64,000 nt of DNA from Marinomonas sp. TW1 (GCF_001625355.1 NZ_JSEE01000003.1:183903-247902); one strand, 5' to 3'; shown: positions 8,530-17,935, counted from the first letter of the stretch. Notes: a model not told the origin generated them from the letters alone. Translations and numbers: made by a program.

Positions 8530-8970
8530 TCACCAAGAGGCATAAGGTAAGAACTTTCCGTTTAATGTCAGAACCACACGATCTCCTTTCGGATTTTCTT
8601 CTTTTTCAATGTCCATAGAGAAATCAATTGCGCTCATAATGCCATCGCCAAATTTTTCCTGAATGACTTCTTTTAAGGTCGGACCGTACACACCGACAAT
8701 TTCATAAAGGCGATAAATCAGCGGATCCTGAGGGATGGCTTCTTGCCATGTTTTCGTTGGGTATTCCATTAATACTGATTTGGCTTCTTTGGGTAGGTTC
8801 AAAAAATCCACTAACTTATCGGCCACATCTTCTGGGCAACTGTTCATGCCTAAACAGGCGGATGTGGTCCAAACATCACTCTTCCCTACAGCGTGAGCAA
8901 TGGCTTCCCAGCTTAAGCCTCTGGCTTTCTTGATCTCGAAAATGGCTTCTGTGACATCAATTTTTTTCAT
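8530..8970 (-). CDS. cynS: Cyanate hydratase (cyanase)
   Basis: This 146-residue cyanase decomposes cyanate with bicarbonate to ammonia and CO2 in the cytoplasm as a decamer. The length fits the family. The catalytic triad is visible as Arg87 and Glu90 in IYRLYEIVGVYG and Ser113 in GIMSAIDFSMD. The N-terminal helical domain is typical. It is the first gene of the operon with the FNT channel and PP2C/kinase. The cynR and cynT genes of the E. coli operon are absent nearby; regulation instead appears to use sigma-54 and an RNA leader. Confidence 0.96.
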   Translation of the reverse strand: MKKIDVTEAIFEIKKARGLSWEAIAHAVGKSDVWTTSACLGMNSCPEDVADKLVDFLNLPKEAKSVLMEYPTKTWQEAIPQDPLIYRLYEIVGVYGPTLKEVIQEKFGDGIMSAIDFSMDIEKEENPKGDRVVLTLNGKFLPYASW

Positions 8971-8986
8971 CTGCTTCCCTTTTCAT
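8957..8986 (-). other. Possible 9-codon leader ORF overlapping the cynS start
   Basis: On the minus strand a GGGAGG site is followed 9 bases later by an ATG opening the short frame MKREADEKN, whose TGA lies inside cynS codons 3-5. The cynS start has its own weaker AGGGA site inside this frame. Translation of the short frame could modulate cynS initiation; it may equally be chance. Confidence 0.3.
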
Positions 8987-9213
8987 TGATTTCAGCCTCC
9001 CGTTAAAGAGGACGATGATTGAGTAGGTGACACGGCTCAAGTCCGTCTGACGGTTAAAAGAAATCACCCTTGTTTCGAGTAGCGTTGATCTGGTTAATCA
9101 GACAACAGCAGGACACAAAACAGACCCAAGAGATGCGTTTTAAAAGAGGAAGCTGATAAGAAGGAGGGCACGCCAACCCTTAACAGATTTCTTATAAAAG
9201 AACCTGATTGGGT

Positions 9214-9274
9214 GCTACTGATCGGACAGTAGCGGGCGACGTTGCCTTAGAATACCTTGACCGCCATTGGTCAA
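9214..9274 (-). ncRNA. Tandem hexaloop hairpins, ANTAR-type leader candidate
   Basis: On the minus strand, just after the expected sigma-54 start point, two perfect stem-loops occur. The first is TTGACC-AATGGC-GGTCAA (9257-9274) and the second GCTACTG-TCCGAT-CAGTAGC (9214-9233), separated by 23 nt. ANTAR antiterminators such as NasR/NasT recognise two hairpins with six-base loops that have A at position 1 and G at position 4. Loop 1 fits both positions; loop 2 keeps G4 but has U at position 1. No clear downstream terminator was found by eye, and no ANTAR gene lies in the window. The function is inference from structure and the nitrogen context. Confidence 0.55.
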
Positions 9275-9302
9275 CATACAGACTTGATACAGCTAATATC
9301 AA

Positions 9303-9319
9303 AGCAAAAGAAGTGCCAA
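9303..9319 (-). promoter_or_regulatory. Sigma-54 (-24/-12) promoter for cynS operon
   Basis: The minus strand reads TTGGCAC-TTCTT-TTGCT, a perfect match to TGGCAC-N5-TTGCW with exactly 10 bases between the GG and GC dinucleotides. Transcription would start near 9292, about 320 nt before cynS. Nitrogen control through NtrC is expected. A TGCACC half-site at 9482-9487 lies at a suitable enhancer distance but is not a full NtrC palindrome. Confidence 0.88.
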
Positions 9320-9765
9320 ATAAAAATACAGGAACAGAATATGAAAGGAGGTTTCGTCGTTCAATAATATAGGCGCATGTTTAATAAGGTGTTTTTAAAT
9401 AAATGCAAACGAATCTTCGTTTTTGAAATAGGGTATTGGCGTTTCTTTTTGGTCAGTTAATATTTTTTTATTGACCATAAATGCACCAAGATATGTCATG
9501 TTTTGTTTTATCTGTCCTAATGTATATTCCAAAGAGCTTTCGATTTCTCAGAAAAGATTTTTTAATCTTTATTTTTTAATACATATTTCTATGTTTGTTA
9601 GAAAGTCTGAATGGTCAATGTTGAGAGCATAGCCTTTCCTAAAGGTCGTATTAACCTGGTCCTATATATAATACTGGTTGGTGTTTATTTCAGTCACTTG
9701 TTTCACCAGAGCTTTATTAGCATCCATGCTCAGTGTCCTATGCTCAATGGGATGTACTCATCGGG
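9320..9765. other. Noncoding, AT-rich gap upstream of the sigma-54 promoter
   Basis: No reading frame with a ribosome site is visible in these 446 bases. The only notable element is the NtrC-like half-site mentioned for the promoter. The region presumably holds enhancer sites for the cyn operon and the end of the lysE-type gene. Confidence 0.5.
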
Positions 9766-10416
9766 TTAATGGTTCATCAATAATTTAATGCCAAGTCCCA
9801 TTAATAACACGCCAGCGACTCGCTCGATCCAATCTTTGAAGGCAGCGCTTTTTTGTTGAACTTTAGCCGTTGTTAATAACGTGGCCACTATCGCAAACCA
9901 GAGAAAATGGACAAGAGCAATGTACGCTCCGTAACTCAATTCCATAAGTAAGGATGTCTCAGTCGAAATCACTTGGCTAAACAAAGAGACGATAAATAGC
10001 ATGGTTTTTGGATTGAAGGCATTGCATGCAAACCCAGACCAAAAGGCAGAATGCGAGTTTGATATTGCCGCGGTTTCTGAGCAAGGTGTTGATGTCGGAG
10101 GCTGTTTGACAATATGAGCTTTGATGTCTGGCCACAAAGCCGATGCGCCCAGCCAGATTAGATACATGGCACCCAGCCAGCGCAGTAGTTGTAATGCCCA
10201 AACATTATTGGCGAACACAATGCCAAGCCCTAGCAGGGTATAAGTAATGTGGACGCTGATCGCCAGGCCAATTCCCAGCGCACATAGCACGCCTGCACGC
10301 CTTCCGTGTAACAGGGACAGTTTAGACACCATGGCAAAGTCTGGTCCGGGGCTCATGACCGCCAGTAGCGTAATCACTATGACGGAATAAAGTTCAAAAT
10401 GATTTATAGAAGGCAT
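9766..10416 (-). CDS. LysE/RhtB-family amino-acid exporter
   Basis: The protein has 216 residues from the Met at 10416 (MPSINHFELYSVIVITLLAV). The longer upstream frame would run into the divergent regulator, so it is rejected as the start. LAVMSPGPDFAMVSKLS is the family's signature at the end of the first membrane segment, and NPKTMLFIVSLFSQ is the second conserved block. RhtB-type proteins export neutral or basic amino acids or homoserine-like compounds across the inner membrane. It is divergent from the LysR gene with a 69-base gap, the classical arrangement for a regulator controlling its exporter. Confidence 0.88.
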   Translation of the reverse strand: MPSINHFELYSVIVITLLAVMSPGPDFAMVSKLSLLHGRRAGVLCALGIGLAISVHITYTLLGLGIVFANNVWALQLLRWLGAMYLIWLGASALWPDIKAHIVKQPPTSTPCSETAAISNSHSAFWSGFACNAFNPKTMLFIVSLFSQVISTETSLLMELSYGAYIALVHFLWFAIVATLLTTAKVQQKSAAFKDWIERVAGVLLMGLGIKLLMNH

Positions 10417-10485
10417 GCTATTTCTCTCGTTTGTGTGAATAATAGGATTATGAAATATTGGTTTGATCAATAAAAACGAAAAATA

Positions 10486-11394
10486 ATGGTGAATATTGTG
10501 AGTAAAAATCACAGATATGGTCGCTTGCCGCCTTTGAACGCTCTGCTTGCTTTTGAAGCGGCCGCTAGATTGCAGAGCTTCACCAAAGCCGCAGAAGAAT
10601 TGCACCTTACACACGGTGCGATCAGTCGCGCTGTTGCGCAAATAGAGGAGCGTATCGGCGTGGCATTATTTAAGCGCCAGAATCGCAGAGTGTATTTAAC
10701 CTTAGCAGGGCAGCGTTTGTGGAAAACCAGTCGTCAAACCTTGGATGCATTAACGGAAACAGTGGAAGAGATTCATCGTCACGATATTGATTCGCCTTTT
10801 TTAGTGGTGTCTTGTGAGCCCAGTTTGGCGATGCGCTGGCTAATGCCGCGCTTGGGACAATTTAAAAGCATCTGCCCAGAGTTACACATTGATCTGCGCA
10901 TGTCGGGCGGGCCAATTGATTTATTAGAATCAGGGTGTGATCTCGCCATTCGACGTGTGGATTTTAGCGTCAAGGGAGATTATCAGGTTACCAAGTTGTG
11001 TGCTGAGTTCGCCGGGCCGGTTTGCAGTGAAGAGTACTGGCTTGAGCAGATTCAGCAAAATCTCAATCAGGCGAATTGGCTGCACAGTAGAACGCGTCCT
11101 CAAGCTTGGCATGATTGGCTTTCGACACAAAAGGATCACACTTGGCAGGCGCGCAATGAACAATATTATGATCACTTCTTTTACACTCTGCAGGCCGCGC
11201 AAGATCACCTTGGTATGGCAATTGGTTCAACGCCTTTAGTGTCTGATGACTTGAAAGCTGAGCGCCTGATTAGCCCGATGGGATTGCAACCGACAGGCTA
11301 TGAGTACGCGGTATTAACCCTTCATTCACTGGCACAAGATCAAAGGGTTACACTGTTTACGGATTGGTTAATGGGGTCCATGAAATCTGACTGA
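10486..11394 (+). CDS. LysR-family regulator, GcvA-like
   Basis: This 302-residue LysR-type regulator has the N-terminal winged helix (LPPLNALLAFEAAARLQSFT, then LHLTHGAISRAVAQIEERIG) of the GcvA/AmpR group and a C-terminal substrate-binding domain. A GTG at 10498 is an alternative start. It is divergent from the LysE-type exporter, its most likely target, and is 262 bases upstream of the sarcosine oxidase operon. A role in glycine/betaine control is possible, because GcvA homologues respond to glycine, but is inference only. Confidence 0.88.
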   Translation: MVNIVSKNHRYGRLPPLNALLAFEAAARLQSFTKAAEELHLTHGAISRAVAQIEERIGVALFKRQNRRVYLTLAGQRLWKTSRQTLDALTETVEEIHRHDIDSPFLVVSCEPSLAMRWLMPRLGQFKSICPELHIDLRMSGGPIDLLESGCDLAIRRVDFSVKGDYQVTKLCAEFAGPVCSEEYWLEQIQQNLNQANWLHSRTRPQAWHDWLSTQKDHTWQARNEQYYDHFFYTLQAAQDHLGMAIGSTPLVSDDLKAERLISPMGLQPTGYEYAVLTLHSLAQDQRVTLFTDWLMGSMKSD

Positions 11395-11446
11395 TCAGTC
11401 ACATTCGTCGCTATATTCCTACTGAATATGTCTTATCCACCTAGTT

Positions 11447-11482
11447 CAAATTACGACAGGCTTTTAGGTGTGTCGTAATTTG
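11447..11482. repeat. 12-bp perfect inverted repeat ahead of the sox operon
   Basis: CAAATTACGACA and TGTCGTAATTTG are separated by 12 bases. The element lies 52 bases after the lysR stop and about 175 bases before soxB. It could end lysR transcription, though no T run follows, or be an operator. Confidence 0.5.
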
Positions 11483-11656
11483 TCATGCCTCGGACGCTTC
11501 CAAGCATAAGAATCCTCTTCTTTGATTCTATTATCAGGTCGAATCCTAGGCGCTATTTTATCTGCGGTAGGCCAAGGCCTGATCAGAACAGTGATAGGCC
11601 AATTATTTTGTACCACCCATGACAGTGTTTTACTGTTTTTGTAAGGAGCGGATTTG

Positions 11657-12910
11657 ATGCAGCATTATTCAGGCTTTGGGTTGTTAAAGCACAGCTTGAC
11701 TCATCATGAGAACTGGCAGCGGGTGTGGCGTAACCCAACCCCGAAAAAGAAATACGATGTCATCATTGTGGGTGGTGGCGGTCATGGTTTGGCGACGGCC
11801 TATTACCTAGCCAAAGAATTCGGTGTCACTAATGTCGCGGTGATTGAAAAAGGCTTTTTAGGGGGGGGGAACACCGCCCGTAACACCACCATAGTACGTT
11901 CCAATTATCTTTGGGACGAAGCCGCGTACTTGTATGAACATGCCATGCAATTATGGGAAGGCTTGTCGCAAGAACTCAACTATAACGTCATGTTTTCACA
12001 ACGTGGCTGTATGAATTTAGGTCATACCTTACAAGACATGCGTGACATTGAGCGCCGTGTGAACGCCAACCGTTTGAATGGCATCGACGGTGAAGTGCTA
12101 GACGCCAAACAAGTTCAAGAAATCGTGCCAGTATTAGATTGCTCCGAATACGCTCGTTACCCCGTGATGGGCGCATCATGGCAACCACGTGCGGGTGTGG
12201 CTCGGCATGATGCGGTCGCTTGGGGCTATGCCCGTGGTGCTGACGCGCATGGAGTGGACTTAATTCAGCAAACCGAAGTAGAGGACCTGATTATTGAGGA
12301 CGGCTCTGTAGTCGGTGTTAAAACTGCTCGTTACGGTGAAATTCGTGCGGACCGCGTCGGTTGTGTGGTGGCTGGGAATTCCAGTGTGCTAGCCAAAATG
12401 GCCGGCTTCAAATTGCCATTAGAGTCTCATCCGCTGCAAGCTTTGGTGTCTGAGCCGATTAAACCAATTTTGGATACTGTGGTGATGTCGAATCATGTAC
12501 ACGGTTACGCCAGTCAATCGGACAAAGGGGACTTGGTCATCGGTGCAGGGATTGATGGGTACAACGGTTATGGCCAACGGGGCTCCTTCCCCACCATCGA
12601 ACACACTATTCAAGCCATAGTAGAAATGTTCCCTGTGTTCAGTCGAGTACGCATGAACCGTCAATGGGGGGGTATTGTGGATACCTGTCCAGATGCTTGT
12701 CCTATCATCAGTGAAACGCCAGTGAAAAACCTGTTCTTTAACTGTGGCTGGGGAACCGGTGGCTTTAAAGCGACACCGGGTTCTGGTCATGTGTTTGCGG
12801 CGTCGTTAGCGAAAGGGGAGATGCATGAGTTAGCCAAGCCGTTTTCGATGTTTCGTTTTCATAACGGCGCGCTGGTGGATGAACACGGTGCCGCTGGTGT
12901 GGCGCATTAA
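11657..12910 (+). CDS. soxB: Sarcosine oxidase, beta subunit
   Basis: The 417-residue FAD-binding subunit of heterotetrameric sarcosine oxidase has its dinucleotide motif at [18 protein letters not shown] (about residues 35-52). [15 protein letters not shown] and the C-terminal [14 protein letters not shown] are characteristic. The complex oxidises sarcosine to glycine, passing the methyl group to tetrahydrofolate and giving H2O2. The ATG at 11657 is chosen over the preceding in-frame TTG because AAGGAG lies 8 bases upstream. It starts the operon soxB-soxD-soxA-soxG-purU and works downstream of dgcAB at 51-55 kb. Confidence 0.96.
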   Translation: MQHYSGFGLLKHSLTHHENWQRVWRNPTPKKKYDVIIVGGGGHGLATAYYLAKEFGVTNVAVIEKGFLGGGNTARNTTIVRSNYLWDEAAYLYEHAMQLWEGLSQELNYNVMFSQRGCMNLGHTLQDMRDIERRVNANRLNGIDGEVLDAKQVQEIVPVLDCSEYARYPVMGASWQPRAGVARHDAVAWGYARGADAHGVDLIQQTEVEDLIIEDGSVVGVKTARYGEIRADRVGCVVAGNSSVLAKMAGFKLPLESHPLQALVSEPIKPILDTVVMSNHVHGYASQSDKGDLVIGAGIDGYNGYGQRGSFPTIEHTIQAIVEMFPVFSRVRMNRQWGGIVDTCPDACPIISETPVKNLFFNCGWGTGGFKATPGSGHVFAASLAKGEMHELAKPFSMFRFHNGALVDEHGAAGVAH

Positions 12911-12940
12911 TTGGGCTAAGTTAGAGTTTGGAGAAAGAGT

Positions 12941-13225
12941 ATGTTCCATATTTTTTGCCCGCATTGTGGTGAATATCGTGAAGAAGAAGAGTTTCACGCC
13001 AAAGGCGAAGCGCACATTGCTCGTCCATTAGATCCAGACGCTTGCCGTGATGAAGAGTGGGGTGAGTTTTTATATTTCCGCACAAACCCGCGTGGTATTC
13101 ATCATGAACTTTGGGTGCATGCTGCGGGTTGTCGCAAGTTTTTTAATATTACGCGTAACACACAAACGTATGAAATTTTAGAAGTATACAAGCTTGGCGA
13201 AATGCCATCGGTTGTGGCTGAGTAA
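12941..13225 (+). CDS. soxD: Sarcosine oxidase, delta subunit
   Basis: This is a 94-residue zinc-binding subunit beginning MFHIFCPHCGEYREEEEFH, with the CxxC-plus-His ligand set of the family. It stabilises the heterotetramer. A GGAGAAAG ribosome site is 30 bases after soxB. The order B-D-A-G is standard. Confidence 0.95.
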   Translation: MFHIFCPHCGEYREEEEFHAKGEAHIARPLDPDACRDEEWGEFLYFRTNPRGIHHELWVHAAGCRKFFNITRNTQTYEILEVYKLGEMPSVVAE

Positions 13226-13237
13226 AGGAGTCTGGTG

Positions 13238-16200
13238 ATGTCTCAGAAAAATCGTCTTCAAGATGGCGGCCGCATTGATCGCAGCAAACCATTAACCTTC
13301 ACCTTTAACGGTGACTCTTACCAAGGTTATGCCGGTGATACCTTGGCATCCGCCTTGATTGCCAATGGCATCGATGTGATTGGTCGCAGTTTTAAATACA
13401 GTCGTCCGCGTGGCTTTGTGGCTGCTGGTGCTGAAGAGCCAAACGCGGTGGTACAGCTAGGGGCAACAGAAGCCACGCAAATTCCCAATGTGCGTGCCAC
13501 GCAACAATCTCTTTATCAAGGCTTAGTTGCTGCCTCCACCAATGGTTGGCCAAGTGTGGAAACGGACTTTATGGGTTTGGTGGGTAAGCTTGGTGGGAAA
13601 ATGATGCCACCAGGGTTTTACTACAAAACCTTTATGTTCCCACAATCCATGTGGCCAACCTACGAATCTTACATCCGTAAAGCCGCAGGGTTAGGGCGTG
13701 CTTCGAAAGAAAAAGACGTCGATCGCTACGACAAGATGAACCAACACACAGATGTCTTGATTGTGGGCGCTGGACCTGCGGGTTTAATGGCGGCACTAAG
13801 TGCGGCTCGTGGTGGCGCTCGCGTCATCCTTGCTGATGAACAAAATGAATTCGGCGGTAGCTTATTAAGTAGTAAAGAAACCATTGATGGCAAACCAGCA
13901 ATGGACTGGGTCGCGGAAGTCGTTGCAGAGTTAAATCAGTTTGACGATGTGATGATGTTGCCAAACTCGCAAGTAAATGGATATCACGACCATAATTTCC
14001 TGACCATTCAGCAGCATTGTACTGACCAATTTGCCGATCGTGCTCCGAATGGCGCGGTGGCACAGCGTCTTCACAGAGTGCGTGCTAAATGGGTGGTGTT
14101 AGCCACAGGCGCACACGAACGTCCATTGGTATTTGGCAATAACGATGTACCGGGTTGCATGCAAGCCAGTGCGGTGTCGACTTACATTAATCGTTTTAGC
14201 GTGGTACCGGGTAACGAATTGGTGCTGATGACCTCAAACGACGGCGCTTACCAAACGGCGATTGATTGGCATGATGCGGGTCGACATGTGGTGGCGATTG
14301 TCGATGCACGTAAAAATCCACAGGGCAGTTTGATTGATGCGGCTCGTGAGCGCGGTATCAGCATCATGGTCGGCTCAGGCGTGATTGAAGTGCAAGGTTC
14401 GAAGCGAGTGACTGGCGTTTCGGTAGCCCCTTTAAATGACGTGGGTGATAAAGTCACTGGCGCCATCGCCAAACTCAAAGCCGATACGGTCGCCAGCTCA
14501 GGTGGTTGGAGTCCGGTGATTCATTTGTCTTGCCACACGGGGGCGCGTCCTGTGTGGGATGACGAAGCGATAGGCTTCTTACCAGGGCCAACAGTACAGA
14601 AACAACTTACTGCGGGGGCGATTAATGGAGTGTTTACGACTCACGCGGCGCTATCACAAGGTTTGCAGGCGGGGGCGGATGCCCTAGCGCACTTAGGGTT
14701 AGAAGCCACCGACAGTAGCGTGCCAACAACGGAAGACGTGACACAAGGCAAAGCCATGGCTTTGTTTCACATTCCACACAATAAACCGACTTCCAAAGCG
14801 CCTAAACAGTTTGTGGATTATCAAAACGACGTGACGGCGGCCGGCATTGAATTAGCGTGTCGTGAAGGGTTTGAATCCATCGAGCATGTGAAGCGTTACA
14901 CCGCCATGGGGTTTGGTACGGACCAAGGCAAATTGGGTAACATTAACGGCATGGCGATTGCCGCCAAGGCTTTGCAAAAAAGCATTCCAGAAACCGGCAC
15001 AACGATTTTCCGTCCTAACTACACGCCAGTGACTTTTGGTGCCATTGCGGGTCGTGACTGTGGTGAATTATTTGATCCTAAACGTTTCACGGCCATGCAT
15101 GCTTGGCATGTGGCGCGGGGAGCAAAGTTTGAGGATGTGGGGCAGTGGAAACGTCCTTGGTACTTCCCGAAAGACAATGAAACCATGCAACAAGCCTTGA
15201 ACCGAGAGTGTCTAGCAACACGAGAATCCGTGGGCATTTTAGATGCGTCGACGCTAGGTAAAATTGACATTCAAGGCAAAGATGCCCGTGAATTCCTCGG
15301 TCGAGTGTACACCAATGCTTGGGCAAAACTGGCCGTTGGCAAATGTCGTTATGGCTTGATGTGTGGCGAAGACGGCATGGTGTTTGACGATGGGGTGACT
15401 TCTTGCCTAGGCGAACATCATTTCCTCATGACCACCACTACAGGTGGCGCGGCTCATGTGTTGGAATGGTTGGAGTTATATCACCAAACCGAATGGCCAG
15501 AAATGGAGGTCTACTTCACCTCGGTGACAGACCATTGGTCCACCATGACCATCTCGGGTCCGAATAGCCGTAAATTGTTGGAAAAATTGACGGATTACGA
15601 TGTCTCAAAAGACCATTTTGCCTACATGGACTGGAAACCAATGACGGTGGCTGGCGTGCCTGCCCGTGTCTTCCGTATCTCTTTCACGGGCGAATTGTCT
15701 TTCGAGATTAACGTACAAGCCAACTATGGCATGCACGTATGGAATGCCTTATTTGAAGCAGGTGAAGAGTTCAACCTGACGCCATACGGCACCGAAACCA
15801 TGCACATTTTGCGTGCTGAGAAAGGCTTTATTATTGCCGGTCAAGATACCGATGGTTCAGTGCACCCATTTGATTTGGGCATGCCGTGGGCGGTGGCCAT
15901 GAAGAAACCTTTTAGCTTCATTGGTAAACGAGGCATGCAGCGTGAAGATTGTGTTCGTGCTGACCGTAAACAGCTGGTGGGTTTGAAAACCATTGATCCA
16001 AATGTTGTATTGCCAGAAGGTGCGCAAGGGGTGTTTGATCCGAAAGCGCCGATTCCTATGCCAATGGTCGGGCATGTGACGTCCAGTTATTGGAGTGCCT
16101 GTTTAGGTCGTTCGATTGCCATGGGCTTTGTTAAAGGTGGTCACGATAAAATCGGTGAAAAAGTCTATTACCCATTGGCGGATGGCCGAGTGGTCGAAGC

Positions 16201-16255
16201 CGAGATTTGCCAACCTGTATTCTTAGATCCAAAAGGGGAGCGTCAGCATGTCTGA
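13238..16255 (+). CDS. soxA: Sarcosine oxidase, alpha subunit
   Basis: The alpha subunit has 1005 residues from the ATG at 13238, which has AAAGGAG upstream. It has an N-terminal ferredoxin-like segment, an NAD-binding Rossmann fold with DVLIVGAGPAGLMAALSAARGG (about residues 170-190), the ATGAHERPLVFGNNDVPGCM block, and a C-terminal aminomethyltransferase (GcvT-like) half that binds folate. It passes the oxidised methyl group to tetrahydrofolate. It overlaps soxG by 8 bases, implying coupled translation. Confidence 0.96.
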   Translation: MSQKNRLQDGGRIDRSKPLTFTFNGDSYQGYAGDTLASALIANGIDVIGRSFKYSRPRGFVAAGAEEPNAVVQLGATEATQIPNVRATQQSLYQGLVAASTNGWPSVETDFMGLVGKLGGKMMPPGFYYKTFMFPQSMWPTYESYIRKAAGLGRASKEKDVDRYDKMNQHTDVLIVGAGPAGLMAALSAARGGARVILADEQNEFGGSLLSSKETIDGKPAMDWVAEVVAELNQFDDVMMLPNSQVNGYHDHNFLTIQQHCTDQFADRAPNGAVAQRLHRVRAKWVVLATGAHERPLVFGNNDVPGCMQASAVSTYINRFSVVPGNELVLMTSNDGAYQTAIDWHDAGRHVVAIVDARKNPQGSLIDAARERGISIMVGSGVIEVQGSKRVTGVSVAPLNDVGDKVTGAIAKLKADTVASSGGWSPVIHLSCHTGARPVWDDEAIGFLPGPTVQKQLTAGAINGVFTTHAALSQGLQAGADALAHLGLEATDSSVPTTEDVTQGKAMALFHIPHNKPTSKAPKQFVDYQNDVTAAGIELACREGFESIEHVKRYTAMGFGTDQGKLGNINGMAIAAKALQKSIPETGTTIFRPNYTPVTFGAIAGRDCGELFDPKRFTAMHAWHVARGAKFEDVGQWKRPWYFPKDNETMQQALNRECLATRESVGILDASTLGKIDIQGKDAREFLGRVYTNAWAKLAVGKCRYGLMCGEDGMVFDDGVTSCLGEHHFLMTTTTGGAAHVLEWLELYHQTEWPEMEVYFTSVTDHWSTMTISGPNSRKLLEKLTDYDVSKDHFAYMDWKPMTVAGVPARVFRISFTGELSFEINVQANYGMHVWNALFEAGEEFNLTPYGTETMHILRAEKGFIIAGQDTDGSVHPFDLGMPWAVAMKKPFSFIGKRGMQREDCVRADRKQLVGLKTIDPNVVLPEGAQGVFDPKAPIPMPMVGHVTSSYWSACLGRSIAMGFVKGGHDKIGEKVYYPLADGRVVEAEICQPVFLDPKGERQHV

Positions 16256-16913
16256 GACCAATCAAGAAACGCTTGAGCAGCCGCCAATCAAGTTGGTAAT
16301 GAATCAATTGCCCGACGCGAATGTGCCATTTGAAAGCCCTTTGCATCACGTGGAATTGACGAAAATTGCGGAACATAGCGGCTCCCAAGGAGGGGTGGTG
16401 TTTCGAGAATTGTCATTGGGTTTATTGACCTTGCGTTGTACGCCCAATGCAGAACAAGCGGCCAGCATTGAAGGGATATTAGGTGTTGCTTTACCAAGTA
16501 ATCCATTGACCTCGATCACTTCTGCTAATGGTGAATTGACCGTCATGTGGATTTCCCCTGACGAGTGGTTATTGCAAGTACCACAAGACAAAGCCTTTGA
16601 GCTGGAGTCGCGTTTCTTTGCCGAGGTCAGTGGTCATGTTTCGTTAGTGAACGTGAGCGGCGGTATGACGGTCTTTGAGTTATCCGGCAATGACGTGGTG
16701 AAGGTATTGAAAAAGTCCACGCCAATTGATTTCCATGACAGTGAATTTCCGGTTGGCAAAGTTGTCTCCAGCATTTTTGCGAAAAGTGGCGCGACCATTT
16801 GTCGTACTTCAGAGCAAACTTACCAGCTGGTGGTGAGGCGCAGCTTTGCCGACTACCTCTGGTTGTGGCTACAAGATGCCAGCAAAGAGTATGGCTTAAC
16901 CGTTATGGGTTAA
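16248..16913 (+). CDS. soxG: Sarcosine oxidase, gamma subunit
   Basis: The 221-residue small subunit has weak GcvT-like similarity. The motif WISPDEWLLQ and the C-terminal YLWLWLQDAS fit the SoxG family. It begins inside the end of soxA (ATG within GCATGTCTGA). The N-terminus carries an extra hydrophilic stretch of about 30 residues before the conserved core. It completes the four-subunit oxidase. Confidence 0.94.
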   Translation: MSETNQETLEQPPIKLVMNQLPDANVPFESPLHHVELTKIAEHSGSQGGVVFRELSLGLLTLRCTPNAEQAASIEGILGVALPSNPLTSITSANGELTVMWISPDEWLLQVPQDKAFELESRFFAEVSGHVSLVNVSGGMTVFELSGNDVVKVLKKSTPIDFHDSEFPVGKVVSSIFAKSGATICRTSEQTYQLVVRRSFADYLWLWLQDASKEYGLTVMG

Positions 16914-17027
16914 GGATTTGCTTTACTGCCTTGCTAACTCCTCAAGACACCTAATGGTGTGGTGATGGGCTTTTTGGACTGTCCTTTGAAAAGCTCATCG
17001 CTTTACCCAATTAAAAGAGACTTTGTG

Positions 17028-17894
17028 ATGAAAACAAACGTAGCCCCTTGGATCTTTACGGCCAGTTGCCCGAGTATTATCGGCACGGTGGATGTGGTCA
17101 CACGGTACATGGCGGAAGCTGGAAACTACATTGATGAAATTCATTCCTTTGATGATAGAGAGTCAGGTCGTTTTTTTATTCGTATTGAGTTTTTGCCACC
17201 GCAGGAGAACTTTAGCGAGCAAGCGTTTGCGGAAGAGTTTGCTCAGCGTGCCGCGCAATTCAATATGGAATGGGCGTTGACGGCGCCTGATCACAAGCCC
17301 AAAGTGGCCATCATGGTGTCGAAATACGATCATTGTTTGAACGACTTGTTGTATCGTTTTCGTACTGGTCAATTAAACATCGATGTGACGGTGATCATTT
17401 CTAACCACCCTGATTTGGAAGACTTAGCCAAATGGCACGGCATTCCTTATTACCACTTGCCGATTACTCATGAAACCAAGTTGGAACAAGAAGCCAAAGT
17501 GCGTGAACTGGTCGAACAATATGAAACAGAACTGGTGGTACTGGCGCGTTACATGCAGGTTTTATCACCCAGTATGTGTGAGTACCTAGATGGTCGAGCG
17601 ATCAATATTCACCACTCATTATTGCCCGGTTTTAAAGGCGCACGTCCTTATCACCAAGCGTGGGAGAAGGGCGTGAAAATGGTCGGTGCGACTGCTCACT
17701 ATGTGAACAATGACTTGGACGAAGGGCCGATCATTTCGCAAGGCATTCAAACCGTGAACCATGCCCATTATCCGGAAGATTTGATCGCCAAAGGCCAAGA
17801 CATCGAAAGAGTGACCTTGTTTCACGCAGTGAAATACCATGTTGAGAAACGCGTGTTTTTAAATGATAAACGCACCGTTGTGTTGGGCGGATAA
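17028..17894 (+). CDS. purU: Formyltetrahydrofolate deformylase
   Basis: The protein has 288 residues from the ATG at 17028 (MKTNVAPWIFTASCPSIIG); the earlier in-frame ATG at 16959 would add 23 residues that do not fit the family. An N-terminal ACT domain (residues 10-85) is followed by the formyltransferase fold with INIHHSLLPGFKGARPY and GATAHYVNNDLDEGPII, including the catalytic Asn, His and Asp. It releases formate from 10-formyl-THF. In sarcosine operons it recycles folate loaded by demethylation. A strong terminator follows. Confidence 0.95.
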   Translation: MKTNVAPWIFTASCPSIIGTVDVVTRYMAEAGNYIDEIHSFDDRESGRFFIRIEFLPPQENFSEQAFAEEFAQRAAQFNMEWALTAPDHKPKVAIMVSKYDHCLNDLLYRFRTGQLNIDVTVIISNHPDLEDLAKWHGIPYYHLPITHETKLEQEAKVRELVEQYETELVVLARYMQVLSPSMCEYLDGRAINIHHSLLPGFKGARPYHQAWEKGVKMVGATAHYVNNDLDEGPIISQGIQTVNHAHYPEDLIAKGQDIERVTLFHAVKYHVEKRVFLNDKRTVVLGG

Positions 17895-17935
17895 ACCTCA
17901 GTGTGATTATTTACTGGCTAGAAAACAGCAAACCC

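Noticed and set aside
9481..9500. NtrC enhancer site upstream of the sigma-54 promoter
   Set aside because: Only one half-site (TGCACC) is visible; the second half does not match, so it was not called as a feature.
10417..10641. 75-residue N-terminal extension of the LysE-type protein
   Set aside because: It overlaps the divergent LysR gene and lacks hydrophobic or family features; the Met at 10416 fits the family start.
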